Shown: positions 35,343 to 47,344 of the stretch, one piece after another
Numbering within the stretch: the stretch's first letter is position 1
How the letters are laid out: every line of letters starts with the position of its first letter
Assembly (NCBI GenBank): GCA_025093555.1
Contig: JAIWNF010000006.1
Coordinates: forward strand, 124,001 to 188,000
Reading direction: 5' to 3'
DNA from: Circinella umbellata
Taxonomy: Eukaryota > Mucoromycota > Mucoromycetes > Mucorales > Lichtheimiaceae
Length of the DNA stretch: 64,000 nucleotides
Translations under genes and position numbers: made by a program
The notes under the pieces: generated by a model
Told to the model about the DNA's origin: nothing
The model's input: the letters and a program-made list of their open reading frames with translations, nothing else
The model's database searches: none

Positions 35343-38022
35343 TAATTTTCCCCTGTCATCATTTTGTACATGATATTTTCTACATATATTTTTCGTTTTA
35401 GCAGTTTTATATATAATCGTCAACAAGGTAAATGGCGATAAATAGTGATAATAATTCACACCTGCTACATACCACTACGACACTGTCTTGAATCTTTTTC
35501 TGATTTTGTTTCTTTACGTAGATTAAAATTTAAAGTGGAAGAATGCGTGATCTGTATTTGTGAGAATATAATTGCTTTTTCGTGTTACATGAGGGAGTGT
35601 ACAATTAGGTATAGTAACGCATTATTCGAAACCTTAGGAAAAGAAGAAGCTAAACAAGTGTCGTATATAGTGAGAGGGTGACGTACAAAGTAGAGTATAT
35701 AAAGGAAGGAATGGGTAAAGAGAGAGCAAAAAGTTCTAAAGAAAAAGATTAAAATAAAAAAATAACTTGGGTATTCTTAACAGTAGATGTTTGTGAGTAA
35801 GGAAGCGAGGGGATATGCGGAGTATCTGCTAGCTCTGGTTCTTCGTCGTCGAGTTGACCACGAAGACAGCTGAGAGAGTCATTTTCTTGAAAATTCGTAC
35901 TAAAGATGTTCGAACTATTTTCTATTTGTCATGTGATAATCCAATCTCAGAAGGTAGTAGGTTGTATATGATATCAAAGGCTGAAGGTTATCCTGGAGCA
36001 CTTGGGTAGTCTACAATTCTTCAGATAGCTGACCGAATAGGGCTCCTAAAATAATATATGTTCGATAGCTTACAACAACATTTCTCATACGGATAAAAAG
36101 GGAGCCAATGCATTGATTAGTCAGTGACGATCATCTGAGAAAATACAGTAGCTAAATATAGTATCAGGCAAATTATCCATTTCTTTCTGAGACAGACCCT
36201 TGTTGTCTGGTAGTGTGTATTTTTCACTAGATTTTGTTCTATGGGAGCTGGAATATTTTTAGTTCTTTATATATTTTTGGCGCAAATAGCTTCCTATACG
36301 TAATACAAATAATAATATCAGTAGACATTTATTCAATTAAAATAAAACAATACGTATAATTCACACTTTACAATTGAAAATCGAATTAACGCAAGTTTTA
36401 AATTTCTATTATACGTGAAACGTAGAATCAGCAGCTGAGGAAAAACGACACAAAAGCGGTAATCAGGTAATGGGAAATACCACGCCAATAATAACAAAGA
36501 ATGCTAACAATAACGGATAACATATAAATATATATGAAGTGCTTATCGGCAATGTCAAGCAATCAAAAAAAAATATCCGCTTATTATTTAGATGATATTG
36601 CACTCTGTCCGTTAAACCACAAAAAGGAACACATTTTCTGTGCCTGATATCAGTCCAGGATATGTTTCTTACCAATTATACACTTTGCTTAGCACAAGTG
36701 AAAAAAAAAGCTGCTCGACCACTTTTGATATCCACTTATTAAATATGATTCTAAATTTATACGTATTCTTCCAATTTCGAATACCCTTCAATGTCTTGGA
36801 TGTGCTCACTCTCATGTCTCAACATTAGCTCGTTATCAGTTTGATATTGTGAGTGTCTTGCTCGAATAATCTCACGATGTTTGTTCTGGCTATGTAACAA
36901 ATTATGTTACCAAAGTCAAATCCATACTCAGTATCTCGATCTGATTTTTCAAAAAAGAATAAACTTTACAGTTTTGGATAAGCTTATTGCCAGGGTCATG
37001 ATAATGATCTTGGCCTCTAAATTTATAAAGTTTATTAATTCTATTATGTAATGATACTTGTTCGATGCTTATGTTTGGATCTAACAATAATATATGAAGC
37101 TCTTTTGGAGAGAAGTCATTTACTATATATTATGTAGCAAAAAAAAAATCTATCTATACTTCTTCACTATCATATCCAGCTGTTTTTATTTGTATAAAAA
37201 GTTTGTACGTGGGACAGATAATTGAAATATGTTGCACCAAATAATGATTTTTTTCTATTGTTTTTTTTTTCTATAATTGTACCATGTTACTATTTTAGTT
37301 ATTAGAAAACAAGGGAGTACAGCAGCGTAAATATTGTCATAAGAGAAAAAATCATATACAGTGATTTACGTAAATATGAGAGAAAAGAAATCTATATACC
37401 ATTTATCACCACTGATTGCCTGGATTGCGCCCCTTCAGAAATTTACAACAATTGATTATGTGTTACACAATAAGAATAAAGTCGTCAGAAACAATAACAC
37501 TTGACTATACAACATGACGACTTTCCATATTTATGCAATAACATTGGATAAGTAACAAAAAAAATTTATAACGAAAACAGTTAAATAAGCTATTGATCAG
37601 TAAAAAGGAAAATAAATCATAAGGGTATGAAAAGATAGCAATAAAACATGCATAATAGCTCTCAAGATCAAGAAGAATAATAAATATGAGGATGTGCATG
37701 TGATACGCACAGAATTAATTATGTTTTCATGAAGGGGCTTGGCAACGAAAATGAAGATTATACAATATAAGTAATCTCTACTTTACAAAAAATCTTTCTT
37801 TCTTTTCTTCTTTTCTCTAGGAACAAGTTTAATCTTTCTGATTTTGATCTTACTTTGATATAGTAGCTGTATAGTAAAGGTAATTACTATTATATACTAT
37901 TAAAAACTCCAGTATTTTGTAAATTGGGATATCCACCAAGAGAGAAAAGGGTTCAAATTTTCTCAATTTTTTTATACCTATGTTTTTACGCAGCTATCAA
38001 ACTAAAGAAGTATAAAGATTCA
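35343..38022. other. Intergenic region with a possible RING-type relic
   Basis: No intact gene. On the minus strand at about 36120-36230 the frame reads LPDNKGLSQKEMDNLPDTIFSY, like the 'GLxxxxIxxLPxxxY' segment that precedes RING domains in membrane E3 ligases. Further down, 35765-35900 gives an acidic tail (GQLDDEEPELADTPHIPSLP) before a stop, but the RING between them is not readable because of stops. It may be a decayed RING ligase gene. The rest (36300-38022) is AT-rich with nothing recognised. Confidence 0.3.
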
Positions 38023-40395
38023 ATGTCACAACTGTCGATTACAAGTCTTTATAACAATAGCAAAATTGTCCAGCGGTTAATCTTATGGATCCGCGAAAAT
38101 GCTATAAATTCGAAGAGTACTGCAATTACCACTGGTGCCGTCCTTGCTGTCACTCTATTAGTGCTGACAAAGCTTTGGAGAAGGCGATCAGCAAAGGATA
38201 CTCCAACACCTTTTATCGGCATCCCAACTCCAAAAGGATGTCGTCCTATCGTTGGTATGTGTATAACGCTCTAAAGCCCAATGCTGCTTATTCTTATAGC
38301 TATTAGTAACATATGTGGTAAATTTGCTTTATTTGACAATTTATTAGGGCATTTGCTTGCACTTGGACCCGATAGGATTCAAAAATTTCACGAATGGCAT
38401 AAAGAATTTGGTAAATAGCACAGTGCTTATTTTTTATACGTGTATAACCATATCTCTTTCAAGTGATTATTAATTTCCATTGTATGCATATGGCTTATCA
38501 GGTCCTATTTTTCATATTAAACTTGGGGTCAATGATACTCTCGTGGTTTCTGACCCATATATAACCCATGATCTTCTTGTTACAAATGGGAAGCATACAT
38601 CTAATCGTCCCGCTGGTATTTTTATGCATGATTTTGGATCCGGCGGTATAGGGTATATATTACTACCAACTAATGACATTCAATGTTTATTAACATTTTT
38701 AATTAAAATAAACACTTTATATATTTAGAGGTATCGCCTCTTTACAATCAAATAGTGATATGTGGCGTACTGTACGAAGAATAAGTAAGAATTGGTGTGA
38801 GATAATAGGCTGTTAAGGGAGAGGTATTATTGTATAATCTATTATATAATATTTGAGACTAACGTACATAAAATTAAACTTTATGTATATGAATTGTAGT
38901 TGATAATTCTTTGGATCCTCACAAAATTAGGAATGAATTTAGCCCAGTTCTTCACAAGGAAGCTGAAGAATATGTGGACGTGGTTGCAACAGGAGAAAAT
39001 ATTGATCCACTACCCAACCTTTTGCGTGTGTCTCTAAATTTCACCCTTCTCATTACGTTTGGTGTACGGACAACATCTATTGATGATCCAGTCTACAAAG
39101 AAGCCATTTATTGCATCACCAAAAATATGAGCTTTTCAGATTTTAAGCATGTTGGTGGAATGTTCATACCAACATTAAAACTTCTCGACCCAATCCTTGG
39201 GATCAGAAAGGATATCAATGATCATATGGAGAAACACTGCATACCATTTTATTTGGAACAAGTTGAAAAGGCGCTTAGTAATGATGGTTATAATTTGACA
39301 AAAGTATTAAACGATGAATTGAATGAAGGCAAGAAGACAGGTCCTTACCACATATTGCTTCCTACCATTAGTAAGTTTCCGTTTTATTGCATCATATGTT
39401 TGAGCAATTGCTGCTATATTCAATGCTCTCTTTTGTATTGACGGTAATTTTCGTTTTGTAAAAAAGACGACGTGGTCGTGGCAGGAACAGATACCACAGC
39501 AGTAACAATAGCATGGGCCTTCCTTCAAATCTCTACTATGCCAGAAGTTCAAAAGAAAATTCAAGAAGAAATTGATATTTTTGTAAAAAAGAACGGACGT
39601 GTGCCATACTTTTGGGAAAGAAGCGAGACGCCATACATGATTGCTGTACAAAGAGAATGTTTCAGAATGAGGCCAACGACAGAATTTGGCATTTCTCATG
39701 CCGCTTCTCATGACTGTACGTTATAAAAAATTATCATATTCTGAAGGTAAAGGGGTGCTCCTATGTATATATGTGATGACAATCTTTTTTTTTTGGTTTA
39801 TCAGTTGAATGGAACGGGAATTATATTCCAGAAGGAACTTGGATTATGCCCAACAATATGGAGGCCCATTTAAACCCTGCAAAGTATCCGGAACCAGAAA
39901 AGTTTATACCTGAACGATTCCTTGAGAACTATGAAACTATGACTGCATCAGCGAACGGAGGAGCAAAAGAAAGGGATCATTTTAATTTTGGATGGGGACG
40001 GTACGTAAGCACAACAATTAAGTAATTTGGTGAATATTTTCAATAATATTAATAGATTGTATTTTTTCACATGCAAATATATACAGTCGTGTTTGTGTTG
40101 GAGCTCAATTGGTAAATGTTATATTAATTATTAAGTCAATAAGAAATATCAACGTCAGGATCCCATGACTAATCTGATTACATATTAATGTGATATATAC
40201 GTACGTACGTAGGCTGAAATACAAATGTTTAATGTTTGGGTAAGAGTTTTCCATCGGTGTGATATTCTACCGGCCTTGGACTCCAATGGTAATCTGGCAC
40301 CAGAATCGCTGAAGACAGTTCCACCTGTGTCAGGCCCACTTGTAGTGTCCCCATCTAGTTTCAAAATTCGATTTGTACCAAGAACCAAGATTTGA
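38023..40395 (+). CDS. Cytochrome P450 monooxygenase (copy 1)
   Basis: Nine exons (38023-38254, 38348-38410, 38502-38652, 38729-38784, 38900-39370, 39467-39715, 39805-40000, 40087-40111, 40213-40395) join in frame to 541 residues. A membrane anchor lies at ~34-51, then a Pro-rich hinge (PFIGIPTPKG). Catalytic signatures are intact: I-helix AGTDTT (330-335), K-helix ECFR (Glu388, Arg391) and the haem loop FGWGRRVCVG (469-478) with Cys476 as axial thiolate. It is a microsomal class II enzyme needing a P450 reductase. The substrate is unknown. It faces the second P450 tail to tail, 448 bp apart, and shares its exon plan. The start is the ATG that places the anchor at the N-terminus. Confidence 0.93.
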
Positions 40396-40843
40396 TAGGC
40401 ATTTTATTATTATTTCGTGATATTATTATTATTACATTTAGTAGGTATAGAAGTATAAATATTAAAAGAAATTATCAATATTATCTCATCTGAACCCTCA
40501 TGTAAGTAGTTCATAATATAAAATATTGAAAACTATTGTGATAAAGTTTACTCATGAGCGAATAGTCAAGGAAGAATGACATTTACTGCATTGATTTGAG
40601 CAAATATCTATCATTACGAAAAGAACGATAATGTGTCACTTGGATGTCTGAGGGTCGACACAGAAAATAAAAGATATGTTTTTTACGCAGTAAATTAAAT
40701 TGTGATATTGAGAATATTATGCAGCGACATCACACGATTCAATTCAGAACTATAATAGCTGATTATCAATAACAGACGACAGCATACATTTCATTAGCAG
40801 TAGGTTACAATATAATATATTATACAATAATAAGTTTGATATT
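40396..40843. other. Shared 3' spacer of convergent P450 genes
   Basis: AT-rich; no gene. It holds both 3' UTRs, each gene ending within or next to A/T-rich sequence suitable for polyadenylation. Confidence 0.6.
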
Positions 40844-43142
40844 TTAATTTTTGTTTCGTGGAACAAATCGAAGTTGGAATGTTTCTGGAGCCACTACAGT
40901 AGGCCCAGATACTGGACGTACTGTTTCTAATGATTGAGGAAGTTCAATGCCGTTTTCATCCACGGGGGGCCGAATATCACATCTATGCAGAGTTCTGATC
41001 CATACATTGAACATTTGTATTTCGGCCTTTAACAAAAATAAAGACAATTTCAAAACAAACGGATCAGTATTATTGTTACATATTATTATATACTATAACA
41101 AGATATTACTTACCAAATGAGTTCCCACGCAGACCCGACTGGGGTGTTTTAAAGAGAGAACATAAAGTTAGCATCATTCATCTTCCATATAAATTCAAAA
41201 AATAGTACTTATTCTTCTTACCGGCCCCATCCAAAGTTGAAATGATCTCTGTCTTTAATTTTCTGATTCATTGAAGATGCCATTGTTTCTTCCTTGCCTA
41301 GAAAACGATCTGGATCGAACTTTTCTGGATTTTGGTATTTATCTGGATTTAAATGAGCATCAGTCATGTTGGCCATAATCCAAGTACTTTTTGGTATCAA
41401 AGTTCCTCGCCATTCAACTGTATTAAAAATAGGAAATACACATTATTATATACATGGAGTAAATAAAAAGTCATAATTCTAGTCCTGTCAATATAACTCA
41501 CGATCTTGTGAAACTGCATGCGCAACACCGACTTCTGTTGAAGGTCTAGTACGCATACATTCCCTTTGTACAGCGATCATGTACGGAACTTCATCTCGTT
41601 CCCAAAAAAATGGCACACGACCATACTTCTTTACAAAAGCATCAATTTCTTCTTGAATCTTCTTTTGAATTTCGGGCATCGAGGATATTCTTAGGAATCC
41701 CCAAGAGATTGTCACCGCAGTAGTGTCCGTACCGGCTAGAATCACATCGTCTATCATACATTATACAAACGCTCACTTAATAATCTTAATACAGGTTTAA
41801 TGTTAAGTTTGATCAGTGTAAACGTACGTATTGTTGCAAGTAGATTATTGTAATATCCTCTTTTTCCTTCATTCATTTCTTCATTCAGATCTTTTGTCAT
41901 ATTATCTTGATCAGAGTTGAGTGCTTTTTCAATTAGTTCCAAATAAAATGGCATAATTGTGTTTATGTGGAAATCGAGAGACTTTTTCTTGATGCCAATA
42001 AATGGATTGAGAACTTTGAGGATCGGGATAAACTGACTGGCAATATATTTAAAATGAGTAAGACTCATGGCGGTGTTGATAATGTGTATAGCATCCTTGT
42101 AAAGTGGGTCATGAGTCGATGTCGCACGCTGATTAAAAACTGTAAGAAAAATGAAATTGAGAGAGACGCGCATAAGGTTTGGCAATGGTTCGATGTTTTT
42201 TCCAGTTGCAATTATATCAACAAACTCGTCAGCTTCTGCACATAGGATCGGACTAGCTTCTTCAAGTTTCTTTGGTCCCAAAGCATATAAAACTATTATG
42301 TTATATAAAATATTTACATTAGGGTAAATTAATTATTAAGCATACAAAAGCGTACCTGATTTTCTTAATGCGACATAATGTTTACTACTAGGCTGACCAA
42401 AAGCGATTCCTCTATATTTTTATACCCCGAAAGATCAATATTGACATGATAGAAGTGTGATAGAATATAGTATTACTCTTCAATAATCAAACGATGAATA
42501 TTTACTTTATCTCTTTTTCGCCAAAGTCATAACGAATTGTAGATTCAGGACGGTCCGAAGTAACTCTTCCATTCACCGACAACAAATCATGTGTTGCATT
42601 TGGATCTGCTAACACGAGGATGTTTTTGGTTCCCAACCGGAAATAAAAAGTAGGACCTGAATGCAAGAAATGTTATTTTTGTGTCCGACAAGTAGATATA
42701 ATTTTGCTTTTATAAAAAGTTCTCAAATAATGTCTTTTAAGCTTTTATTATAATGTTTTACCTAGCTCTTGATGCCATCGATGAAACGTTGCAGCTCGGT
42801 TACGACCAATCGAAAATAAATGTCCTACATAAGTGTGGCTATAATGTCAATACTATCCGTGCAATTAATTATATCATTCGATAAAAGCAAATAGGACATG
42901 TATATACCAACAAGTGGGCGGGCTCCTTTTGGGGTGGGAATTCCTTGAAAAGGAACAGGTTTTCTCGATGGCGAAAGGTGTTTCCAGGTAATGGTTGTTG
43001 TGAGTAAAATTGCTGCGACGGTAGCAGCAGCAGCAGCTGCTGCCATTGTGTCTTGGCGTAAGCCAGTTATATCATGAATCCACGCGAGCCAGCGCTCTGC
43101 AGACTTGTTGTATAAACTTTCTATCTGTAACCGCGGCGACAT
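40844..43142 (-). CDS. Cytochrome P450 monooxygenase (copy 2)
   Basis: Nine minus-strand exons (43142-42908, 42824-42762, 42656-42506, 42411-42356, 42292-41828, 41750-41502, 41417-41222, 41138-41114, 41026-40844) join in frame to 540 residues. The N-terminal anchor includes an Ala run (MAAAAAAATVAAILLTTT), followed by PFQGIPTPKG. Signatures: AGTDTT (329-334), ECMR in the K-helix and FGWGRRVCVG (468-477) with haem Cys475. Exons 2, 3, 4, 6, 7, 8 and 9 have exactly the lengths of copy 1. The N-terminal half is more similar to the wrecked copy at 53465 than to copies 1 or 3, judging by the LGTK.IL and RY.FG segments. Substrate unknown. Confidence 0.93.
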
Positions 43143-43742
43143 TAGGCTACTGTTCTTTTTATAACGTGACTATTTGTTAAATATCTATGTTATCGTCGTC
43201 TTCGGTAGATATGATGTATTATTATTATTTTTGCTGAAGTCGGTCACAGATACAAAGAGAAACAAGAGGAGCTCCGAAAAGATACTCATGTATTCTCGCT
43301 ATTTATATGAGTATACGCGGTGGTAGAATTCTTCATGTAACCCAATCCTATGTTTGCTCGCGGATACGTAACTTTATTCTTTTGATCCTGCTTAAGTAAC
43401 ACCTTATTCACAAAGAGGGCAATTGAGGCGATACAGAACGAAATAATTGTGTACACAAAGCAAATATACTTTTACTGAGGGTTACACATGAAATTTTTTT
43501 TTGGTCTTTCAAAGACGCTACTTCAACTCGGTTCAACTATTTAGGGAAACTTTCTATCCTTAAAAACATTAAACTTCCCCATAAGACAACCAATGTTTGC
43601 TAACATAGCACGTACATTGTCATCAATGTCATTTATATACACGTCAACCGTTAATAACGTAAAAACTAATTTAGACTGATAAAAGATATTCCATCAGAAT
43701 TCCTTAATTTAAAAAAAAACCGTTCGCTCAAAATTCAAACTA
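43143..43742. other. Upstream region of P450 copy 2
   Basis: No gene. Promoter side of the minus-strand P450, ending at the inverted-repeat element that starts at 43743. Confidence 0.55.
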
Positions 43743-44493
43743 CAGTGAGTATTCGTTAAACCGGTACTCATTAAACCGGTATTTCGCTAAACCGGTATCC
43801 GGTGAGCTTTCCAAAATATTTACCGGGTTTATAATAGTATTATTTTATTACATATAATATAATATTAGTCTTTTTATTGGTAAAATCGTTGATACAGCCT
43901 TCCTTTAACGTCATCTCAGCTCTTCCCTATGTTTTCAGTTGGCTACTTGGTTTTCATAGCAATCAAAAATGCACAAATCATTCTTGTCGTCAAGAAAAAC
44001 CTTCTCAACATCTTGTTGATAACAGTGTCTCTTTTTCGCCAACTTCACACGGATGTTTTTTTCTTCTTCATCATCTGCCTACTTACATACTTCTTTTCAA
44101 CTTTGTCATGTACTTGTTTATTACCATTGATACTGTATGTAATCATGTTGCTGATACAATTCATTTTTACTCATTTATTCAGCCGGCAGCCATGGTCCAT
44201 ATTTTAAACACACTTTGTTGTAAATTCATCATTAATCCAGTCTCTGGTTAACCATTGCTAATTTAAGGAATACTGTACACTAATTTCATTTTTATCACTA
44301 GAACATTAGCTCATAGTAGCATAGCTACATTATATCAACCATCATTGTTTTATCTTATTCGTACAGCTTAGTTATTTTTCCAGTATATTATACATATTAG
44401 TACCAGCTGCGTTTCAATTCGCTAAACCGGTAATTCGCTAAACCAGTACAAATCCTCACGTATATTGAGTACCGGTTTAACGAATACTCACTG
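43743..44493. mobile_element. MITE-like element 2 (TA target, perfect 28-bp TIRs)
   Basis: A 751-bp segment with perfect 28-bp terminal inverted repeats (43743-43770 and 44466-44493) starting CAGTGAGTATTCGTTAAACC, flanked by TA on both sides (43741-43742, 44494-44495). Several further copies of a CTAAACCGGTA-type motif sit just inside each end in opposite orientation. An internal plus-strand frame (43877-44251, 124 codons) has no transposase motif. Perfect ends suggest recent insertion by a Tc1/mariner/pogo-type enzyme supplied elsewhere. Confidence 0.85.
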
Positions 44494-44725
44494 TATAAAA
44501 AATATGTGTTGATGCAGAGCTACCACACTGAATGCTTTATAAAACTACTTCAAGAGAATGACAAACAAGATGTATTAAACTATTTAGAGCTGAAAATTGA
44601 AATGCTACAGTGAGCTATTTAAAAAAATATTTTCTACTAAATATATAGTGCTTAATTCTTATTATTGTTACTACATATCTTTTTTATAGATACATTATTT
44701 TATTATAACCTTTAGAAAAAAATTT

Positions 44726-46188
44726 TTATGGTGTAATCAAGGTATTTAAAGTTAATGCAGCTTCAGAATTTTTTAAAACTACTAGTTCCATCTTACGCAT
44801 CGATTCCTTAGTACTTGTACCAATGTCCGGTAGAAGCGTTGAATGAGGGTGTGATAACAACCCTGGATGAATTACTTCCGGTTCCTGAGAAAAAAGTCCG
44901 CGTAAGGAAAATTTGTAGTGTATTATTTTTTTTCAAAAACATCCAATCCGACTGGTACTACCTTACCATACTCCAATGCATTGACTAATGCTGATTCATT
45001 AATGACTTTACCGCGTGTTGTATTAACAATAATAACATCGTCCTTCATCATTGCAAATTGAGGAGAATCTAAAAGATGGAATGTTGCTTTGGCAAGCGGA
45101 ACACTGACATAAATGCAATCGGAAGTTTTTAAAAGGGTTTCAAATTCAACATAGGTAGCATGATATTGTTCTTCAACTGTATATAAGCGTAAGTTGGTCT
45201 TATTAGTTTTATCTCCATACTGGTATAGGGGGACATATTATTAGCAGTAATATCGGGTGAGCTTATGGAAGAAGGTTTAATCTCAAGAGCTTGACGGGTC
45301 CTATTATAATATTGGATCCTCATATCAAAACCATGGATACCTTTAGTAACGGCTTTGCCGATACTACCCAGTCCCAATATACCTAATGTTTGCCCTTAGG
45401 ATCATGACCAAGACTGACACCATTACTCCAACGCCCTAACAATTTTAATCGACAGAAATAATTAATGGGATTTTATTGTAACATGAGGCAGAATTATTGA
45501 CTTTGGATCGAACCGTTTTTTCTTCTTATTCACCTTTACGCAAGTTACGTTCAGCTTGAGATGCGTTACAGAATGCACTTAAAATCAACAAACATCCTGT
45601 ATCAGCGGTTGCTTATATCTTCCCTGTCGTGCTAGCTTATGATTTCATTGTTTGACAGAGAAGGTGTTTTTTTGTCTTTCTCGTTACAAAACTTAACTGC
45701 ATCGACGGTGGACGGTGTGTTGGATACATAAATGTCTCTTGCAGTGCATGCATCAATATCTAAATAATCATACCCTGCAGTAGGTAAAGTAATAAACTTT
45801 ATGCTAAAAGAGGAAAAAAAATCAAAAACATTTTCTTAAGTTTAATGGGATTCATTTTCTAATACCTCGAAGGAAGACGATCCACAAACTCTTTGTCAAA
45901 ACGGCCGATACACTATAATATCGATTGAAGAGAAATTTAATATCCTTCATTTTTGTTTATGAGACCGAAAGTCATGCGGTTTCTTCTTTTATGTCAACTG
46001 ACCGAACTATCCAAAAGTAGAACTTCTACATTCTTATATTTTGTCTTACAGTCGTCAAAAAGCTCTTGTCTTGATTTGGATTGGAGAAAGTCAATAGATA
46101 ATTTTTCATGTAATGTATTGAGCTCTTCTATAGTATGAGAGATAAACCCGACAATAAGAGCACACGGAGGTAAAGAAGCGATAGGCAT
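44726..46188 (-). pseudogene. D-2-hydroxyacid dehydrogenase, frameshifted
   Basis: The minus strand carries pieces of a glyoxylate/hydroxypyruvate reductase-type enzyme in the right order. These are an N-terminus from 46188 (PCALIVGFISHTIEEL), then KFITLPTAGYDYLDIDAC, a NAD-binding [10 protein letters not shown] near 45345-45375, the catalytic-Arg segment VNTTRGKVINE near 45010-45040, and PEVIHPGLLSHPHSTLLPDI with the catalytic His near 44830-44890. Between 45390 and 45410 a one-base shift breaks [10 protein letters not shown] (the frame reads GKH then stop). The intron after VGLDVFE lacks a GT donor, and the first intron would use the odd donor GTCAGT. I read it as a young pseudogene; a sequencing error at the homopolymer-like shift is the alternative. 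Confidence 0.75.
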
Positions 46189-47344
46189 GTTGATATATGT
46201 GAGTGATGGGAAGTTTAAATGCCTGTTTTATAATGCCTAATGATCTAAATCGGGATCTCGTTTAAGCAAAATTGAAAATTGAAAATAAATACCGTTGCAG
46301 CATACTTTCTACATATTGATCCAACTATACTGATGTAACTCATACTGTGTGCTACTTAATACATAAATATTACCGATTGTCACTTTCAAATATTAAAAAA
46401 GTGTTCATGACATTTTTATTGAGAGATTTGAGCAGCAAATCCAAGAAGTCAAAAAAGTACATGCATATTACCAATTGATATTATTATTATTGATGGATTA
46501 TTGCCCGAAAAATGTGAGCTGATCTCATGTTTTTACTGTACAACCGTATTCGATACGAGCTCTGTATTGAGATATCGGCGAAGGGTTGACTCTAACTAAA
46601 AGAACACTTCTATTCGCCTAAACCATAACGACGTGTTGTCATCTTCCTACTTTGTTGCATAACCTACACCATTACTTATCTTTTTTTCGTTTCAAACCTG
46701 CCAACGTCTGTTTCTCTGACAAACACAATACGATATTCGTACATTATAATGACATACTAAAACGTGATTATTATGTTGAAGCAAAGAAGTAAAAAAACAA
46801 TGGTAGTGCAAAAGTACGTATTGTGTTTTTTTAAGAAATCACAAGGGCTTTTTTCTATTTTTTCTGGTTTTTTTTTTTGCTTTTTGCTTATTCTTATTCT
46901 TATGTGTAGTCCATACAACGTAAGCTCTAACTTAAACATTTCCTGAATAATAATGATCATCCCCATTGATTTTCTTTATCTACCAGGGTTCAATATTTTC
47001 AGAAGATGTACACGTCGTGAGTTTGCTGATATTCTTCAAGAATACTTTAACGCCCAGGTCCAACTTTGCTACGTCGCACGAGTCGTCCAGATATCAAACT
47101 GATCCAGCGAACGCTTAACTTAGAATATATAGTTGAGCAATTTATTATTAAAGGGATATAATTGGTAGTTGTACCCATTCTTAAAAAATAATGCTTTGAT
47201 TCATATTCGATATGTATATACATAATGTACATGGAAAATACATGGCGCAGGTAATTCTATGAAAAAAGCAATATGTACATAAATATTAGCCATGTTATTA
47301 TCGCCATGGAAGTCTAGAAGTTCGTAATAAAGTATCCATCCCTC
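46189..47344. other. Intergenic region
   Basis: No gene recognised. Short frames only; upstream side of the dehydrogenase relic and 3' side of the first Zn2Cys6 gene. Confidence 0.5.

Noticed and set aside
43877..44251. 124-codon frame inside element 2 as a transposase
   Set aside because: It has no DDE/DDD motif or helix-turn-helix wording and overlaps another equally long frame.
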